Shown here: piece after piece, positions 17,568 to 25,926 of the stretch
Position numbering within the stretch: the first letter of the stretch is position 1
Layout: every line of letters begins with the position of its first letter
Assembly (NCBI RefSeq): GCF_001427795.1
Contig: NZ_LMHJ01000001.1
Location: forward strand, 605,773-669,772
Reading direction: 5' to 3'
DNA: 64,000 nt
Source of the DNA: Nocardioides sp. Root682
GTDB taxonomy: Bacteria; Actinomycetota; Actinomycetes; Propionibacteriales; Nocardioidaceae
Made by a program: the position numbers and the translations under genes
Notes under the pieces: model-generated
Seen by the model: the letters and a program-made list of their open reading frames with translations, nothing else
What the model was told of the DNA's origin: nothing
Databases searched by the model: none

Positions 17568-18494
17568 TCAGGAGCGGTGGGTGAGCGCGCGGATGAAGAA
17601 GGCGACGTTGGCCGGTCGTTCGGCGAGACGGCGCATGAAGTAGCCATACCAGTCCGTGCCGAACGGGAGATAGACCCGCATCTGCAGATCGGCGTCGACT
17701 GTCTCCTGCTGCAGGTCGGTCCGGACGCCGTACAGCATCTGGGTCTCCCACTGGTCGGCCTCGCGGCCGGCGATGTTCGCCTGGAACGCCGCGCGGGTCA
17801 GCATCGTCTCGTCGTGGGTGGCGATCATCGGGTAGCAGTCGGAGATCATCAGCGCGTCGATGGCGCGGCCGTAGGCGCGGTCCACGTCGGCCTTGCGCGG
17901 GTGGGCGACGGTGGCGGGCTCACGGTAGGCGCCCTTCACCAGGCGGATCCGGGCGCCGGTGCTGGCCAGAGCGGTGATGTCGGCCGGCGTGCGCAGCAGG
18001 TTGGACTGGAGCACGTTGCCCACCCAGGCGAACTCCTTGCGCAGCTCGTTGCCGGCCAGCAGCGTCGCGTCGGTGGTGGTGTGGTCCTCCATGTCGAGGG
18101 TGACCGTGGCGCCGACCGCAGCAGCCGCGACACAGATCTCGTGCGCGTGCTCCGTCGCGATCTCGGCTCCCGAGGGGAGCGCCTGGCCGAGCGCGGAGAG
18201 CTTCAGCGAGACGTCCGCGCCCTTCGCGGAGTCGGCCTCGGCGAGCGCGGAGAGGAGCGCCAGGTAGCCGTCACGGGTCGCCCGCGCCCCGGCGATGTCG
18301 GTGACGTCCTCGCCGAGGACGTCGATCGTGATCGACCGTCCGGCGCCGGCCAGCCGCTGCGCAGCCAGTACGGCGTCGGCGGTGGTCTCGCCGGCGACGA
18401 ACCGGTCGACCACGTTGCGGGTCACGGGGATCGACTCGACCGCGCGGCGGGCGCGGGCGCTGCGGGAGGCACGGTTCAGGGTCTGGCTCAGCAT
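17568..18494 (-). CDS. pruB: Proline dehydrogenase
   Basis: A 308-residue single-function proline dehydrogenase (FAD, TIM barrel), the first step of proline breakdown, at the membrane face. The family motif RLVKGAYREP is seen, as are the DMEDHTTTDATL strand and the C-terminal segment YGYFMRRLAERPAN that holds the conserved YxRRxxER-like substrate site. The product P5C/glutamate semialdehyde passes to the downstream dehydrogenase. It is divergent from a PucR/PutR-type activator with 82 bp between them. Naming follows mycobacterial usage. Confidence 0.94.
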   Translation of the reverse strand: MLSQTLNRASRSARARRAVESIPVTRNVVDRFVAGETTADAVLAAQRLAGAGRSITIDVLGEDVTDIAGARATRDGYLALLSALAEADSAKGADVSLKLSALGQALPSGAEIATEHAHEICVAAAAVGATVTLDMEDHTTTDATLLAGNELRKEFAWVGNVLQSNLLRTPADITALASTGARIRLVKGAYREPATVAHPRKADVDRAYGRAIDALMISDCYPMIATHDETMLTRAAFQANIAGREADQWETQMLYGVRTDLQQETVDADLQMRVYLPFGTDWYGYFMRRLAERPANVAFFIRALTHRS

Positions 18495-18531
18495 GCCTCC
18501 ACGCTAGGAGCGGCGTGGGTCACACGGAACT

Positions 18532-18574
18532 GACATCTGTCACAACGTCAGCCTTGATCTGTGCGACATTTGTC
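18532..18574. promoter_or_regulatory. Twin palindromic boxes between pruB and its PucR-type regulator
   Basis: Two copies of GACATNTGTC lie at 18532-18541 (GACATCTGTC) and 18565-18574 (GACATTTGTC), 33 bp apart, which is about three helix turns. The second ends 2 nt before the regulator start codon. Placement on one face of the DNA fits an activator dimer of dimers that controls both the proline operon and its own gene. Confidence 0.55.
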
Positions 18575-18576
18575 CC

Positions 18577-19728
18577 ATGGCGACGCTGGACGACCTGATC
18601 GAGGACCTGGCCCGTCTCGTCGACGCGCCCTGCACCCTGGAGGACCCCGACTTCCGGTTGATCGGCTTCTCCGACCACCGCAACGACGACGTCGTCGACT
18701 GGATCCGGCAGCGCTCCATCCTCGAGCGGCGATCGAGCACCGAGGTGCGTGCTTGGTTCCAGGCGCAGGGCATCGCCGACTCCCCCGGTCCGCTGCGCAC
18801 CCCTGCCGATCCGGACCTCGGCATCGTCGCCCGTCTCTGCGTGCCGGCCCGGCACCTCGGCCGGGTGCACGGCTACTTCTGGCTGATCGACCCCGACCAG
18901 CGGATCAAGGAGTCCACCTGGCCCGAGGCGATGCGGATCGCCGAAGCCGCGGCCGGGCTCCTCAACGTCGCCGAGCGCCGCCAGGGCCATCGCGATGCAC
19001 TGTTCCGCGAGCTCGTCGAGGGCGGGCACGTCGCGGCCCGTGCCTCGGCCGTCGACTTCGCCCACGCGGGCAGCCTCGACCTGCGCGAACCCCTGACCTG
19101 CGTGCTGGTCGAACGCCCCGACCTGCTCGACCAGATCGCCAGCCGGCCCAGCCGGTCCGGTGTCGTGTGGGTCCGCACCGGTCCCGCCGTCGCGGGAGCC
19201 GTGGTCCGCGCCGGACTCGCCGCAACCACCGACCTCGGTGGTCTCCTCACCGCCATCGGGCTCGGCCGCCGCGTCGACGCCCTCGACCGCGCCACCCGCG
19301 TCGCCGTCGGTCCCACCGTCGACGGCATCGACGAGCTGGCCCGCTCCTACCGCGGCGCCGAGGTCGCGCTGCGCGTCGCCCGGAGCCGGCCGCCCGGCGA
19401 GGTCGTGAGCTGGGCGGGCCTCGGCCCCCTGGCCCTGCTCGGCGTGGCCCGCGACGACGACCTGTCCGCGGCGGTCATCGACCAGCGGATGCAGTCCTTC
19501 CTGGCGGATGCCGCGGTCGACGTGCTCGAGACCGTCCGGATCTGGCTCGACGAGGCCGGCAGCGCCGGGCGTACGGCGGCACGACTCTCCGTGCACCGCC
19601 AGACCGTCTACCACCGGCTCGCCCAGGTCGAGAAGGCCACCGGAGCGGACCTCTCCCGCGGCCAGGATCGCCTACGGTTGCACCTGGCGCTCGAGCTCGC
19701 ACCGTACCTGGAAACGAGGCGACCGTGA
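18577..19728 (+). CDS. PucR-family transcriptional regulator, probable proline-catabolism activator
   Basis: A 383-residue regulator. A central GGDEF-like CdaR region is followed by the C-terminal PucR helix-turn-helix, seen as AARLSVHRQTVYHRLAQVE. It is divergent from pruB-pruA, and the B. subtilis PucR-family activator PutR controls the same pathway, so a proline-responsive role is likely. The start ATG is 2 nt after a GACATTTGTC box, which suggests autoregulation and a very short or absent leader. It overlaps the following patatin gene by a GTGA junction, so the two are co-translated. Confidence 0.87.
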   Translation: MATLDDLIEDLARLVDAPCTLEDPDFRLIGFSDHRNDDVVDWIRQRSILERRSSTEVRAWFQAQGIADSPGPLRTPADPDLGIVARLCVPARHLGRVHGYFWLIDPDQRIKESTWPEAMRIAEAAAGLLNVAERRQGHRDALFRELVEGGHVAARASAVDFAHAGSLDLREPLTCVLVERPDLLDQIASRPSRSGVVWVRTGPAVAGAVVRAGLAATTDLGGLLTAIGLGRRVDALDRATRVAVGPTVDGIDELARSYRGAEVALRVARSRPPGEVVSWAGLGPLALLGVARDDDLSAAVIDQRMQSFLADAAVDVLETVRIWLDEAGSAGRTAARLSVHRQTVYHRLAQVEKATGADLSRGQDRLRLHLALELAPYLETRRP

Positions 19729-20579
19729 GAACAGCGTTCGTGCTCTCCGGCGGGGCCAGCCTCGGCGCGGTCCAGGTCGGCATGCTCCAGGCGCTCACCG
19801 AGCGATCCATCGAGCCGGACCTGCTGGTCGGGACGTCCGCGGGTGCCCTCAACGCGGCCTACCTCGCTGGCCACGGCACCAGCCCGGCCACGGTCGCTGC
19901 GCTCGCCCGGATCTGGCACGGCATCCAGGCCCGGTCCCTGTTCGGGCTCGATCCGGTCCGGGCGCTCCGCGCACTGTCGGGCAAGCACGGCTCGATCTGC
20001 ACGGACCGCGGCCTCCGCGCGGTGCTGGACCGCCACCTGAACTTCGAGCGGCTCGAGGACGCGCGGACCCCGCTGGTCGTGGTCGCCACCGAGCTGACGT
20101 CCGGCCGCGAGGTGGCTCTCGGCACCGGGGACGCCACCGACGCCGTCCTCGCCAGCTGCGCCATCCCGGGCGTCTTCCCCGCCGTGCTCCGGGACGGGCA
20201 GGCCCTCGTCGACGGCGGGCTGACCAACAACACCGCCGTGTCGATCGCGGTGCGGGCGGGCGCGGAACGGGTCTACGTCCTGCCGTCGGGCTACGCCTGC
20301 GCCCTCCCCGAGCCGCCGCGTACCGCCCTGGGCGCGCTCGCCCACGCGCTGAGCCTGCTGACCCACCAGCGCCTGGTGGCCGACGTGGCGCTCTACTGCG
20401 ACGACATCGAGCTGATCGTGCTGCCGCCGCCCTGCCCGCTGTCGGTGTCCGCGGTGAACTTCAGCCGCTCGCAGGAACTCGTCGAGCGCTCACATGCCTC
20501 AGCGAACGCCGCCCTGTCCCGCGACGGTGGGCTGCGCGCCCACCCCGAGCAGTCGATCGCGATGCACACGCACACGTGA
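19725..20579 (+). CDS. Patatin-like phospholipase
   Basis: A 284-residue patatin domain. It has the glycine-rich oxyanion stretch SGGASLG, the nucleophile elbow GTSAG and the catalytic DGG in LVDGGL, that is, an intact Ser-Asp dyad. Such enzymes release fatty acids from phospholipids or other acyl lipids. No signal peptide is present, so it acts in the cytoplasm or on the inner membrane face. GTG 19725 overlaps the stop of the PucR gene (GTGA). Expression may therefore depend on the regulator transcript. The substrate is not predictable. Confidence 0.88.
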   Translation: MRTAFVLSGGASLGAVQVGMLQALTERSIEPDLLVGTSAGALNAAYLAGHGTSPATVAALARIWHGIQARSLFGLDPVRALRALSGKHGSICTDRGLRAVLDRHLNFERLEDARTPLVVVATELTSGREVALGTGDATDAVLASCAIPGVFPAVLRDGQALVDGGLTNNTAVSIAVRAGAERVYVLPSGYACALPEPPRTALGALAHALSLLTHQRLVADVALYCDDIELIVLPPPCPLSVSAVNFSRSQELVERSHASANAALSRDGGLRAHPEQSIAMHTHT

Positions 20580-20582
20580 TCC

Positions 20583-20607
20583 GGCCTGAAGGCCCTAGAT
20601 TGCGCAG
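20583..20607 (+). promoter_or_regulatory. Probable leaderless promoter of the lysoplasmalogenase gene
   Basis: TAGATT (20596-20601) lies 6 nt before GTG 20608 and fits an actinobacterial -10 box for a leaderless transcript. Just upstream, GGCCT-GA-AGGCC (20583-20594) is a short perfect inverted repeat that may be a weak terminator for the patatin gene or an operator. Confidence 0.35.
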
Positions 20608-21297
20608 GTGCGCACCTCGACGAAGCTGAAGCTCGCCTTTGCGGCGATTGCCGCCACCGACACCTGGCTCGCCGGGTCAGGCAGCCCCTGGGCGCACCGG
20701 GCGCGCTACGCCACCAAGCCGCTGCTGATGCCGGTGCTCGCCGCTTCGCTCACGACCAACGAGAAGGCAGCCGGGTCGCCGCTGCGCGCCACCACGGTCG
20801 TTGCCCAGGCAGCCGGCTTCGGCGGGGACGTGCTGCTCCTCGGGCACAGCGACAAGGCGTTCGCATCCGGCGCCGGGTCCTTCGGCCTGGGTCATCTCGC
20901 CTACATCGGCGGATTCCTGCGCAACCGCGACCGCAGCCTGGCGATGAAGGACAACAAGGTCGCGCTGGGCGTCGCCGGCATCTGGGCGGTCACCGCGCCC
21001 GGCGTCGCGTTCGCGGCGTACCGGAAGGACAAGGCACTCGGCGCCACCATGCTCGGCTACTCCGCGACGCTCGCGGCGATGGTCGCGCACGCCAACCACC
21101 TCGACGCCTCGCTCCCCCGCACTGCGCGGCTGCTGACGGCTGCCGGTGCCGGCACGTTCATGGTGTCCGACTCGATCCTGGGCGCGCGCACGTTCCTCAT
21201 CCCGAACCCGCCCGACCGGCTCGAGTCGGTGGTGATGGCGACGTACACCGCCGGGCAGTTCCTGATCTCCGAGGGCGCAGCGCGCGCCGCGCGCTGA
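20608..21297 (+). CDS. YhhN/TMEM86-type lysoplasmalogenase-like membrane protein
   Basis: A 229-residue integral membrane protein with about seven hydrophobic helices. The pattern KPLLMPVLA near the N-terminus, GDVLLL in the middle and ATYTAGQFLI near the end match the YhhN family, whose animal member TMEM86B cleaves the vinyl-ether bond of lysoplasmalogens. In bacteria the role is little studied. Another ether-lipid-type gene (AGPS-like oxidase) lies at 47561-49123, so a lipid-ether theme is possible. The GTG start at 20608 sits 6 nt after a -10-like box. The Ala/Arg-rich tail is probably not functional. Confidence 0.8.
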   Translation: MRTSTKLKLAFAAIAATDTWLAGSGSPWAHRARYATKPLLMPVLAASLTTNEKAAGSPLRATTVVAQAAGFGGDVLLLGHSDKAFASGAGSFGLGHLAYIGGFLRNRDRSLAMKDNKVALGVAGIWAVTAPGVAFAAYRKDKALGATMLGYSATLAAMVAHANHLDASLPRTARLLTAAGAGTFMVSDSILGARTFLIPNPPDRLESVVMATYTAGQFLISEGAARAAR

Positions 21298-21310
21298 CAC
21301 TCCGCCCGGG

Positions 21311-22603
21311 TCAGGAGTCCGGAACTGCCGCAGGTGCGGCCTTTCCGATCCGCCGCGGGATGTCCAGCCACCGGGTGATCTCGGGATAGATCGCCGCCTT
21401 GCCCGACGTGATCAGCCCGACCGACAGCTCCCGCACCGGGTCGGCCCACCCGATGATGTTGAAGAAGCCCAGGTGTCCGAAGGCGCCGGGCGCGTCGCCG
21501 TACAACCCGACCTTACGGGTGCCGAGCATGAAGCCGTGGCTGAACGGGATGGGCAGCGCCAGGCTGAGGTCGACCTCCAGGTGTGACTGCGGGAGCAGCG
21601 CACGCCGGATGGTCCGCTCCTCGAGCACCCGGACCCCGTCCAGCTCGCCGCCACGGCGCAACATCTCGAAGAAGCGGCTGAGCTCTTCGGCGGTGCTCAC
21701 GACGTTGGCGGCGGGCATGGAGACCGTCAGGAAGCGGGGATCGTTGGAGAGGCGGGTCACCTCGTCGGGCGCGATGCCGCCGAGGGCGCGGGTCAGGAAG
21801 GTCGAGACGGGCGGCATCGCTGGTGGGCCGGTCGGGTAGGCCAGCCCGACGGCCGGCAGGTCCTCGGGCACGACGCCGTAGTTCGTCCAGCGAAAGCCCA
21901 GCGGGTCGAGGATCCGGTCAGCCAGTACCTCGCGGATGCTCTTGCCGGTCACCTCCCTGATCACCTCGCCGAGGACCGCGCCGCCGGACGCGGCGTGATA
22001 GGCCTGCCGTCGTCCGGGCCGCATCACCGCGCGCGCGTCGTACATGAGCTCGCGCTGGTACTCCCAGTCGTCGAGGCGGTCCATGTCGAGCGCGCCCTTC
22101 GGCAGGGCAGGGATGCCGGCGCGATGCGAGAGCACGTGCGAGATGGTGATCTGGTCCTTGCCGTGCCGGGCGAACCCGGGGAGGTACTCCGCCACCGGGT
22201 CGGCGATGTGCAGCACGCCCTCCTGGTCGAGGAGGTGGACCAGGGTCGCCGTCACCGCCTTGGACGCAGAGAAGATGCAGAACGGCGTCTCGGGCGTGGC
22301 CAGCACCTTCTCCACGTCGGGGCCGTCGGACGGCCCGTTGCCGCGGGCGTGCCCGATCGCCCGGTTGAGCACGATCTCCCCGCGCCGCCGGACGCACAGG
22401 GTGATCGCGGGGTGGATGCCGCTGCGGTACAGGCTGCGGGTGCCGTCCCAGATCCGGTCGATCCCCGCGGCGGTCATCCCCACCGACTCGGGATCCGCCT
22501 CCACGCCGATCGTCGTGACCGCGTCCAGGTCCTTCGGGATCCGCGCGCGTCGAAACGGATCGGGGACCTTCGCGACGTCGTGGAGGAGCACGGATCTACG
22601 CAT
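21311..22603 (-). CDS. Serine hydrolase of the beta-lactamase / esterase (class C) family
   Basis: A 430-residue penicillin-binding-protein-like hydrolase. The SxxK motif is S112-A-S-K115, with a YHAASGG stretch near residue 205 where class C enzymes have YxN, and HLGFFN late in the chain. It is more like the EstB esterases/carboxylesterases than true beta-lactamases. No signal peptide is visible, so it is probably cytoplasmic. It lies 39 nt downstream of the phosphatase gene on the same strand and may be the last gene of the acyl-CoA operon. The physiological substrate is unknown. Confidence 0.85.
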   Translation of the reverse strand: MRRSVLLHDVAKVPDPFRRARIPKDLDAVTTIGVEADPESVGMTAAGIDRIWDGTRSLYRSGIHPAITLCVRRRGEIVLNRAIGHARGNGPSDGPDVEKVLATPETPFCIFSASKAVTATLVHLLDQEGVLHIADPVAEYLPGFARHGKDQITISHVLSHRAGIPALPKGALDMDRLDDWEYQRELMYDARAVMRPGRRQAYHAASGGAVLGEVIREVTGKSIREVLADRILDPLGFRWTNYGVVPEDLPAVGLAYPTGPPAMPPVSTFLTRALGGIAPDEVTRLSNDPRFLTVSMPAANVVSTAEELSRFFEMLRRGGELDGVRVLEERTIRRALLPQSHLEVDLSLALPIPFSHGFMLGTRKVGLYGDAPGAFGHLGFFNIIGWADPVRELSVGLITSGKAAIYPEITRWLDIPRRIGKAAPAAVPDS

Positions 22604-22642
22604 TCCCGCAATGTAGTGCTCCGGATGCCGCCAGCGGGCCGG

Positions 22643-23332
22643 TCAGCGGTAGGTGAGCAGGTCCCGGTCGTGCTCGACGTGGGTGTGGCTGTTGTACGAC
22701 GACAGGTTCAGCCCGCTGCGTCCGTTGATCACCTTCGTGACGCCGGTGTTGACCGCGACCCGGTTGAGCGTCCCCCACAGCGACGCGTCACCAGCCAGCA
22801 GCAGCGAGGCCGCCAGCCCGATCGGGCCGCCGGAGCTGACCACCACCACGGTGCCCTTCGCGGGACCGCGAGCGGCCATCCGCTCCAGCGCGCCCTCGAC
22901 CCGACCGGTGAAGGCGGGGAACGACTCGACGTACTCGCTGTCGAAGGCGCCGCCGGTCCAGCGGGCCGTGGCGTCCTCGAAGACCGCCTGGAACGCAGCC
23001 TTGGGGTGTCGGGTGCGGGCCAGGTCGGCGAGCATCATCGTGCGCGAGCGGTAGAGCGGCTTGTGGATCTCGACGACGTGCTGGAAGTCGAACTCGTCCC
23101 AGCCGGCGTCGACCTCGACCGGCACGTCGAACTCGAGTCCTTCGAGGATCCCTTCGGCCGTCTCGCGGTGCCGGCGGAGCTCGCCGCGAATGATCAGGTC
23201 CGGGCGGATCTCGCGCGCCGCCAGCTCGCGACCGAGCGTCCGGGACTGCAGGTGACCGAGGTCGGAGAGCGCGTCGTAGTCCCGCTTGCCGAAGGAGGCC
23301 TGGCCGTGCCGGACGAGGTAGGCGATCCGCAT
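22643..23332 (-). CDS. Histidine phosphatase family protein
   Basis: A 229-residue phosphoglycerate-mutase-like phosphatase. The catalytic RHG is in YLVRHGQASFG near residues 6-16. A second arginine region (RRHRETAEGI) and the late SSGGPIGL follow, in place of the more common SHG. These enzymes remove phosphate from small molecules or proteins through a phosphohistidine. ATG 23332 overlaps the stop of the kinase-like gene before it (ATGA). Its position at the end of an operon with an APH-type kinase suggests it acts on a phosphorylated intermediate of that pathway, an inference only. Confidence 0.85.
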   Translation of the reverse strand: MRIAYLVRHGQASFGKRDYDALSDLGHLQSRTLGRELAAREIRPDLIIRGELRRHRETAEGILEGLEFDVPVEVDAGWDEFDFQHVVEIHKPLYRSRTMMLADLARTRHPKAAFQAVFEDATARWTGGAFDSEYVESFPAFTGRVEGALERMAARGPAKGTVVVVSSGGPIGLAASLLLAGDASLWGTLNRVAVNTGVTKVINGRSGLNLSSYNSHTHVEHDRDLLTYR

Positions 23333-24366
23333 CAGCCGACCTGCTTGATGATCGCCAGGCAGCGCAGGTTGAGCACGTGCGAGGCGATCCAGAAACTCTT
23401 GAACGCCGGGTTGCTGGTCTGCTTGTGGTGGTATCGGTAGTAGATCTGCTGCAGGATCACGGCGAGCCGGAACATGCCGAACACCTCGTAGAACGCCCAC
23501 TCCTCGTCGGTGAGCTCGAACCCGGACTTCTCGAGGTAGTAGTCGACGACCTCGCGCCGGCTGAGCATCCCGGGGATGTGCGTGGGCTGGCGGCGGAACT
23601 GCTGGAACAGCTTCGAGTCGTCGGCCTGCACCCAGTAGGCGATGGTCGCGCCGAGGTCCATCAACGGGTCGCCCAGGGTCGCCATCTCCCAGTCCAGCAG
23701 GGCGATCGGCTTCGTCGGGTCGGCCTCGTCGAGGACGACGTTGTCGAACCGGAAGTCGTTGTGGATCAGGCAGGTGGCCCGGTCAGCCGGCTGGTTCTCG
23801 TCCAGCCACCTCATCACCTTCTTGTACGACGGCACGTTCCACGTCTTCGCCTTGCCAAAGCGGGCGATCCAGCCGCTGACCTGGCGCGCGACGTACCCCT
23901 CGCCCTTGCCGAGGCTCGCCAGACCGGCGGCTTCGGGGTCGACCGCGTGCAGGTCGACGAGCAGGTCGAGCACGTTCGTGCACAGCTGGCGGACCTGGTC
24001 CGGCGTCAGGTCGAGGCCCAGCTCCTTGCGCGGGATGTGGCCGGCGACGCGCTCCATGACGTAGAACTCCGAGCCGATGACCGACGAGTCCTCGCAGAAC
24101 GCGACCATCGGGGCGACGTACGGGAAGACGGGCGCGAGGGCCGACTGGATGCGGTACTCGCGGCCCATGTCGTGGGCGCCCTTGGCCTTGGTGCCGGCGG
24201 GCGGACGGCGCAGGATCAGGTCCTTGTCGTCGGTCCGGAGCAGGTAGGTCAGGTTCGACGCACCGCCCGCGAACTGGCGGACCTCGTGGATGTCACGTCC
24301 CAGCCATGCGGACACGGCCGCAACGTCGAAGGCGTCCTCTTCACGAACCTCTGCGGCGTCGTTCAT
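23332..24366 (-). CDS. APH-type phosphotransferase, LvaA/ACAD11-kinase-like
   Basis: A 344-residue kinase of the aminoglycoside-phosphotransferase fold. It has a Gly-rich GGASNLTY near residue 35, the catalytic loop CLIHNDFRFDNVV near 200 and the metal-binding LLDWEMATLGDP near 225. The family segment after GDP resembles the kinase domain fused to ACAD10/ACAD11 in animals and LvaA of Pseudomonas levulinate catabolism, which phosphorylate 4-hydroxyacyl-CoAs. It shares an operon with an ACAD10/11-type dehydrogenase (25923-27182), the separate counterpart of that fusion. It overlaps both neighbours by ATGA. Confidence 0.85.
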   Translation of the reverse strand: MNDAAEVREEDAFDVAAVSAWLGRDIHEVRQFAGGASNLTYLLRTDDKDLILRRPPAGTKAKGAHDMGREYRIQSALAPVFPYVAPMVAFCEDSSVIGSEFYVMERVAGHIPRKELGLDLTPDQVRQLCTNVLDLLVDLHAVDPEAAGLASLGKGEGYVARQVSGWIARFGKAKTWNVPSYKKVMRWLDENQPADRATCLIHNDFRFDNVVLDEADPTKPIALLDWEMATLGDPLMDLGATIAYWVQADDSKLFQQFRRQPTHIPGMLSRREVVDYYLEKSGFELTDEEWAFYEVFGMFRLAVILQQIYYRYHHKQTSNPAFKSFWIASHVLNLRCLAIIKQVG

Positions 24367-25112
24367 GCCAGCTTCCGTACGACGGACAGGGGCAGGTGCT
24401 TCATCGCGTACCCCAGCGGCACCCACGGCCAGGCGGGGACGTAGGCCTTGGCCTTGCGCTTCTCGATCGCCGCGACCATGGCGCGCACGCCGGTCTTCGT
24501 GTCGACCATGAACTTCGTCTTCTGCTCGACCTTGGCGTTCATCTCCGAGCGGATGTAACCGGGGTAGATGATCGAGACGTCGACGCCGGGGACGTTCTCG
24601 TTCTGCAGGCCCTCGGCCAGCGCCGCGACGCCGGCCTTCGTGGCGGCGTACGTCGTGATGGTCTTGCGCATGCCGCGCATCGCGGAGATCGACGAGATCA
24701 TCACGAGGTGGCCGCTCTTCTGGGCGCGGAAGATCTCCATCGCGGCCTCGGTCTGGGCCAGCGCCGCGACGAAGTTCGTCATCGCGGTCTGGCGGTTGGC
24801 GGCGTACCGGCCGGTGCCGAGCGGCGCGCCCTTGCCCAGCCCGGCGTTGATGACGACGCGGTCGACGGTGCCGAGCTCGGCCGCGAACTCGCCGAAGACA
24901 CGGAACACCGCGTCGTCGTCGTTCACGTCGAGCGCCTTGAGGATCACCCTGGCCTCCGGGTGGGCGGCGCTGATCTCGGCGGCGACGGCCTCGAGCCGCT
25001 CGGTACGACGCGCGCACAGGCCGAGGTCGTAGCCCAGATCGGCGAACTGGCGGGCCATTTCCTCGCCGAGCCCCGAACTGGCCCCGGTGATGACGATCGT
25101 TCCCTTGCTCAT
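24363..25112 (-). CDS. Short-chain dehydrogenase/reductase
   Basis: A 249-residue SDR with GASSGLG at 10-16 and the YAATK catalytic pair about residue 155. It most likely oxidises or reduces an acyl or keto intermediate with NAD(P)(H). ATG 25112 has AAAGG about 5 nt upstream. It overlaps the kinase gene (ATGA) and is separated from the other SDR of the operon by a 30-bp gap filled with a repeat (25126-25165). The substrate is not predictable; the operon suggests hydroxy- or ketoacyl compounds. Confidence 0.85.
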   Translation of the reverse strand: MSKGTIVITGASSGLGEEMARQFADLGYDLGLCARRTERLEAVAAEISAAHPEARVILKALDVNDDDAVFRVFGEFAAELGTVDRVVINAGLGKGAPLGTGRYAANRQTAMTNFVAALAQTEAAMEIFRAQKSGHLVMISSISAMRGMRKTITTYAATKAGVAALAEGLQNENVPGVDVSIIYPGYIRSEMNAKVEQKTKFMVDTKTGVRAMVAAIEKRKAKAYVPAWPWVPLGYAMKHLPLSVVRKLA

Positions 25113-25125
25113 GCAATGCCTTTCG

Positions 25126-25165
25126 GTGGTTGAGGAGGGCGCGCTAGCGCCCGTCTCGAAACCCT
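25126..25165. repeat. Palindromic repeat GGTGGTTGAGGAGGGCGCGC...CTCGAAACCC
   Basis: A 40-bp element with a core hairpin GGGCGC-GCTA-GCGCCC. It lies between two SDR genes in the same operon and codes the last residues Gly-Phe-Arg-Asp-Gly-Arg-stop of the upstream one, with the TAG stop in the hairpin loop. It is unrelated in sequence to the other repeat families of the window. A hairpin here could reduce read-through to the downstream genes. Confidence 0.65.
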
Positions 25166-25926
25166 TCGGTGATGGTCTTGATCTTGGCGCCGAACTTGCG
25201 CTGCTCGCGGTCGTACAACGGTCGGGCGAAGCGCTTGGTCCACACTGCCTTGCGGGCAGCGGGGTCCGGGAGGATGACCATCCTGCGGCCCTCCAGTCCC
25301 TTCAGCACAGCGGTCGCCACCTGCTCGGCCGTGTACGGCGACCTGTTGATCAGGCGCGCAGCGACGGCATCCATCGCGGCGTCGCTGCCGGCGAGCGACT
25401 GGGCCAGCGGCGTACGGATGAAGCCGGGGCACAGGACCGACACGTCGATGCCGTGCGGGTGCAGCTCGTAGGCCAACGTCTCGCTGAGCGCCACCACACC
25501 GGCCTTGACGGCTGTGTACGACGACATGCCGGGTGGGTGCACGAGCCCGGCGAGGGACGCCGTGTTGAGGATGTGGCCGCTCCCCTGCGCCTTCATCATC
25601 GGCGTGAACGTCTGGCAACCACGGACCACGCCGAGCAGGTTGATGTCGATGACCTTGCGCCACTCGTCCAGGCTCACCACGTCGATCCGGCCGCCCGTGG
25701 CGATGCCGGCGTTGTTGACGAGGAGGTCGAGGCCGCCCCAGTTCTCCTGGACCCACGCGAGGGCCGCGGCCCAGTCGTCGTCGCTGGTGACGTCGAGCCT
25801 GATGCCGTCCGGCACCTCGGTGAGGTCGGCGACCAGGACCTCGTCGCCGCGCGCCCGGAACGCATCGACCATGGCCGCGCCGAGGCCCGACGCCCCGCCC
25901 GTGACCAGGACCCGCTTCCCGGTCAC
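25144..25926 (-). CDS. Short-chain dehydrogenase/reductase
   Basis: A 260-residue SDR with GGASGLG near residue 10, NNAGIATGG near 75 and the YTAVK catalytic pair near 138. The GTG start at 25926 overlaps the stop of the acyl-CoA dehydrogenase gene (GTGA), so the two are translated together. The C-terminal residues GFRDGR are coded by the flanking repeat, so the natural end of the protein may have been replaced. It is one of two SDRs in this operon and may act on the alcohol/ketone step before or after the dehydrogenase. Confidence 0.85.
   Translation of the reverse strand: MTGKRVLVTGGASGLGAAMVDAFRARGDEVLVADLTEVPDGIRLDVTSDDDWAAALAWVQENWGGLDLLVNNAGIATGGRIDVVSLDEWRKVIDINLLGVVRGCQTFTPMMKAQGSGHILNTASLAGLVHPPGMSSYTAVKAGVVALSETLAYELHPHGIDVSVLCPGFIRTPLAQSLAGSDAAMDAVAARLINRSPYTAEQVATAVLKGLEGRRMVILPDPAARKAVWTKRFARPLYDREQRKFGAKIKTITEGFRDGR

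Noticed and set aside
21311..22603. Beta-lactamase conferring antibiotic resistance
   Set aside because: The SxxK and surrounding motifs fit EstB-type esterases; no signal peptide and no typical class C KTG context could be seen.
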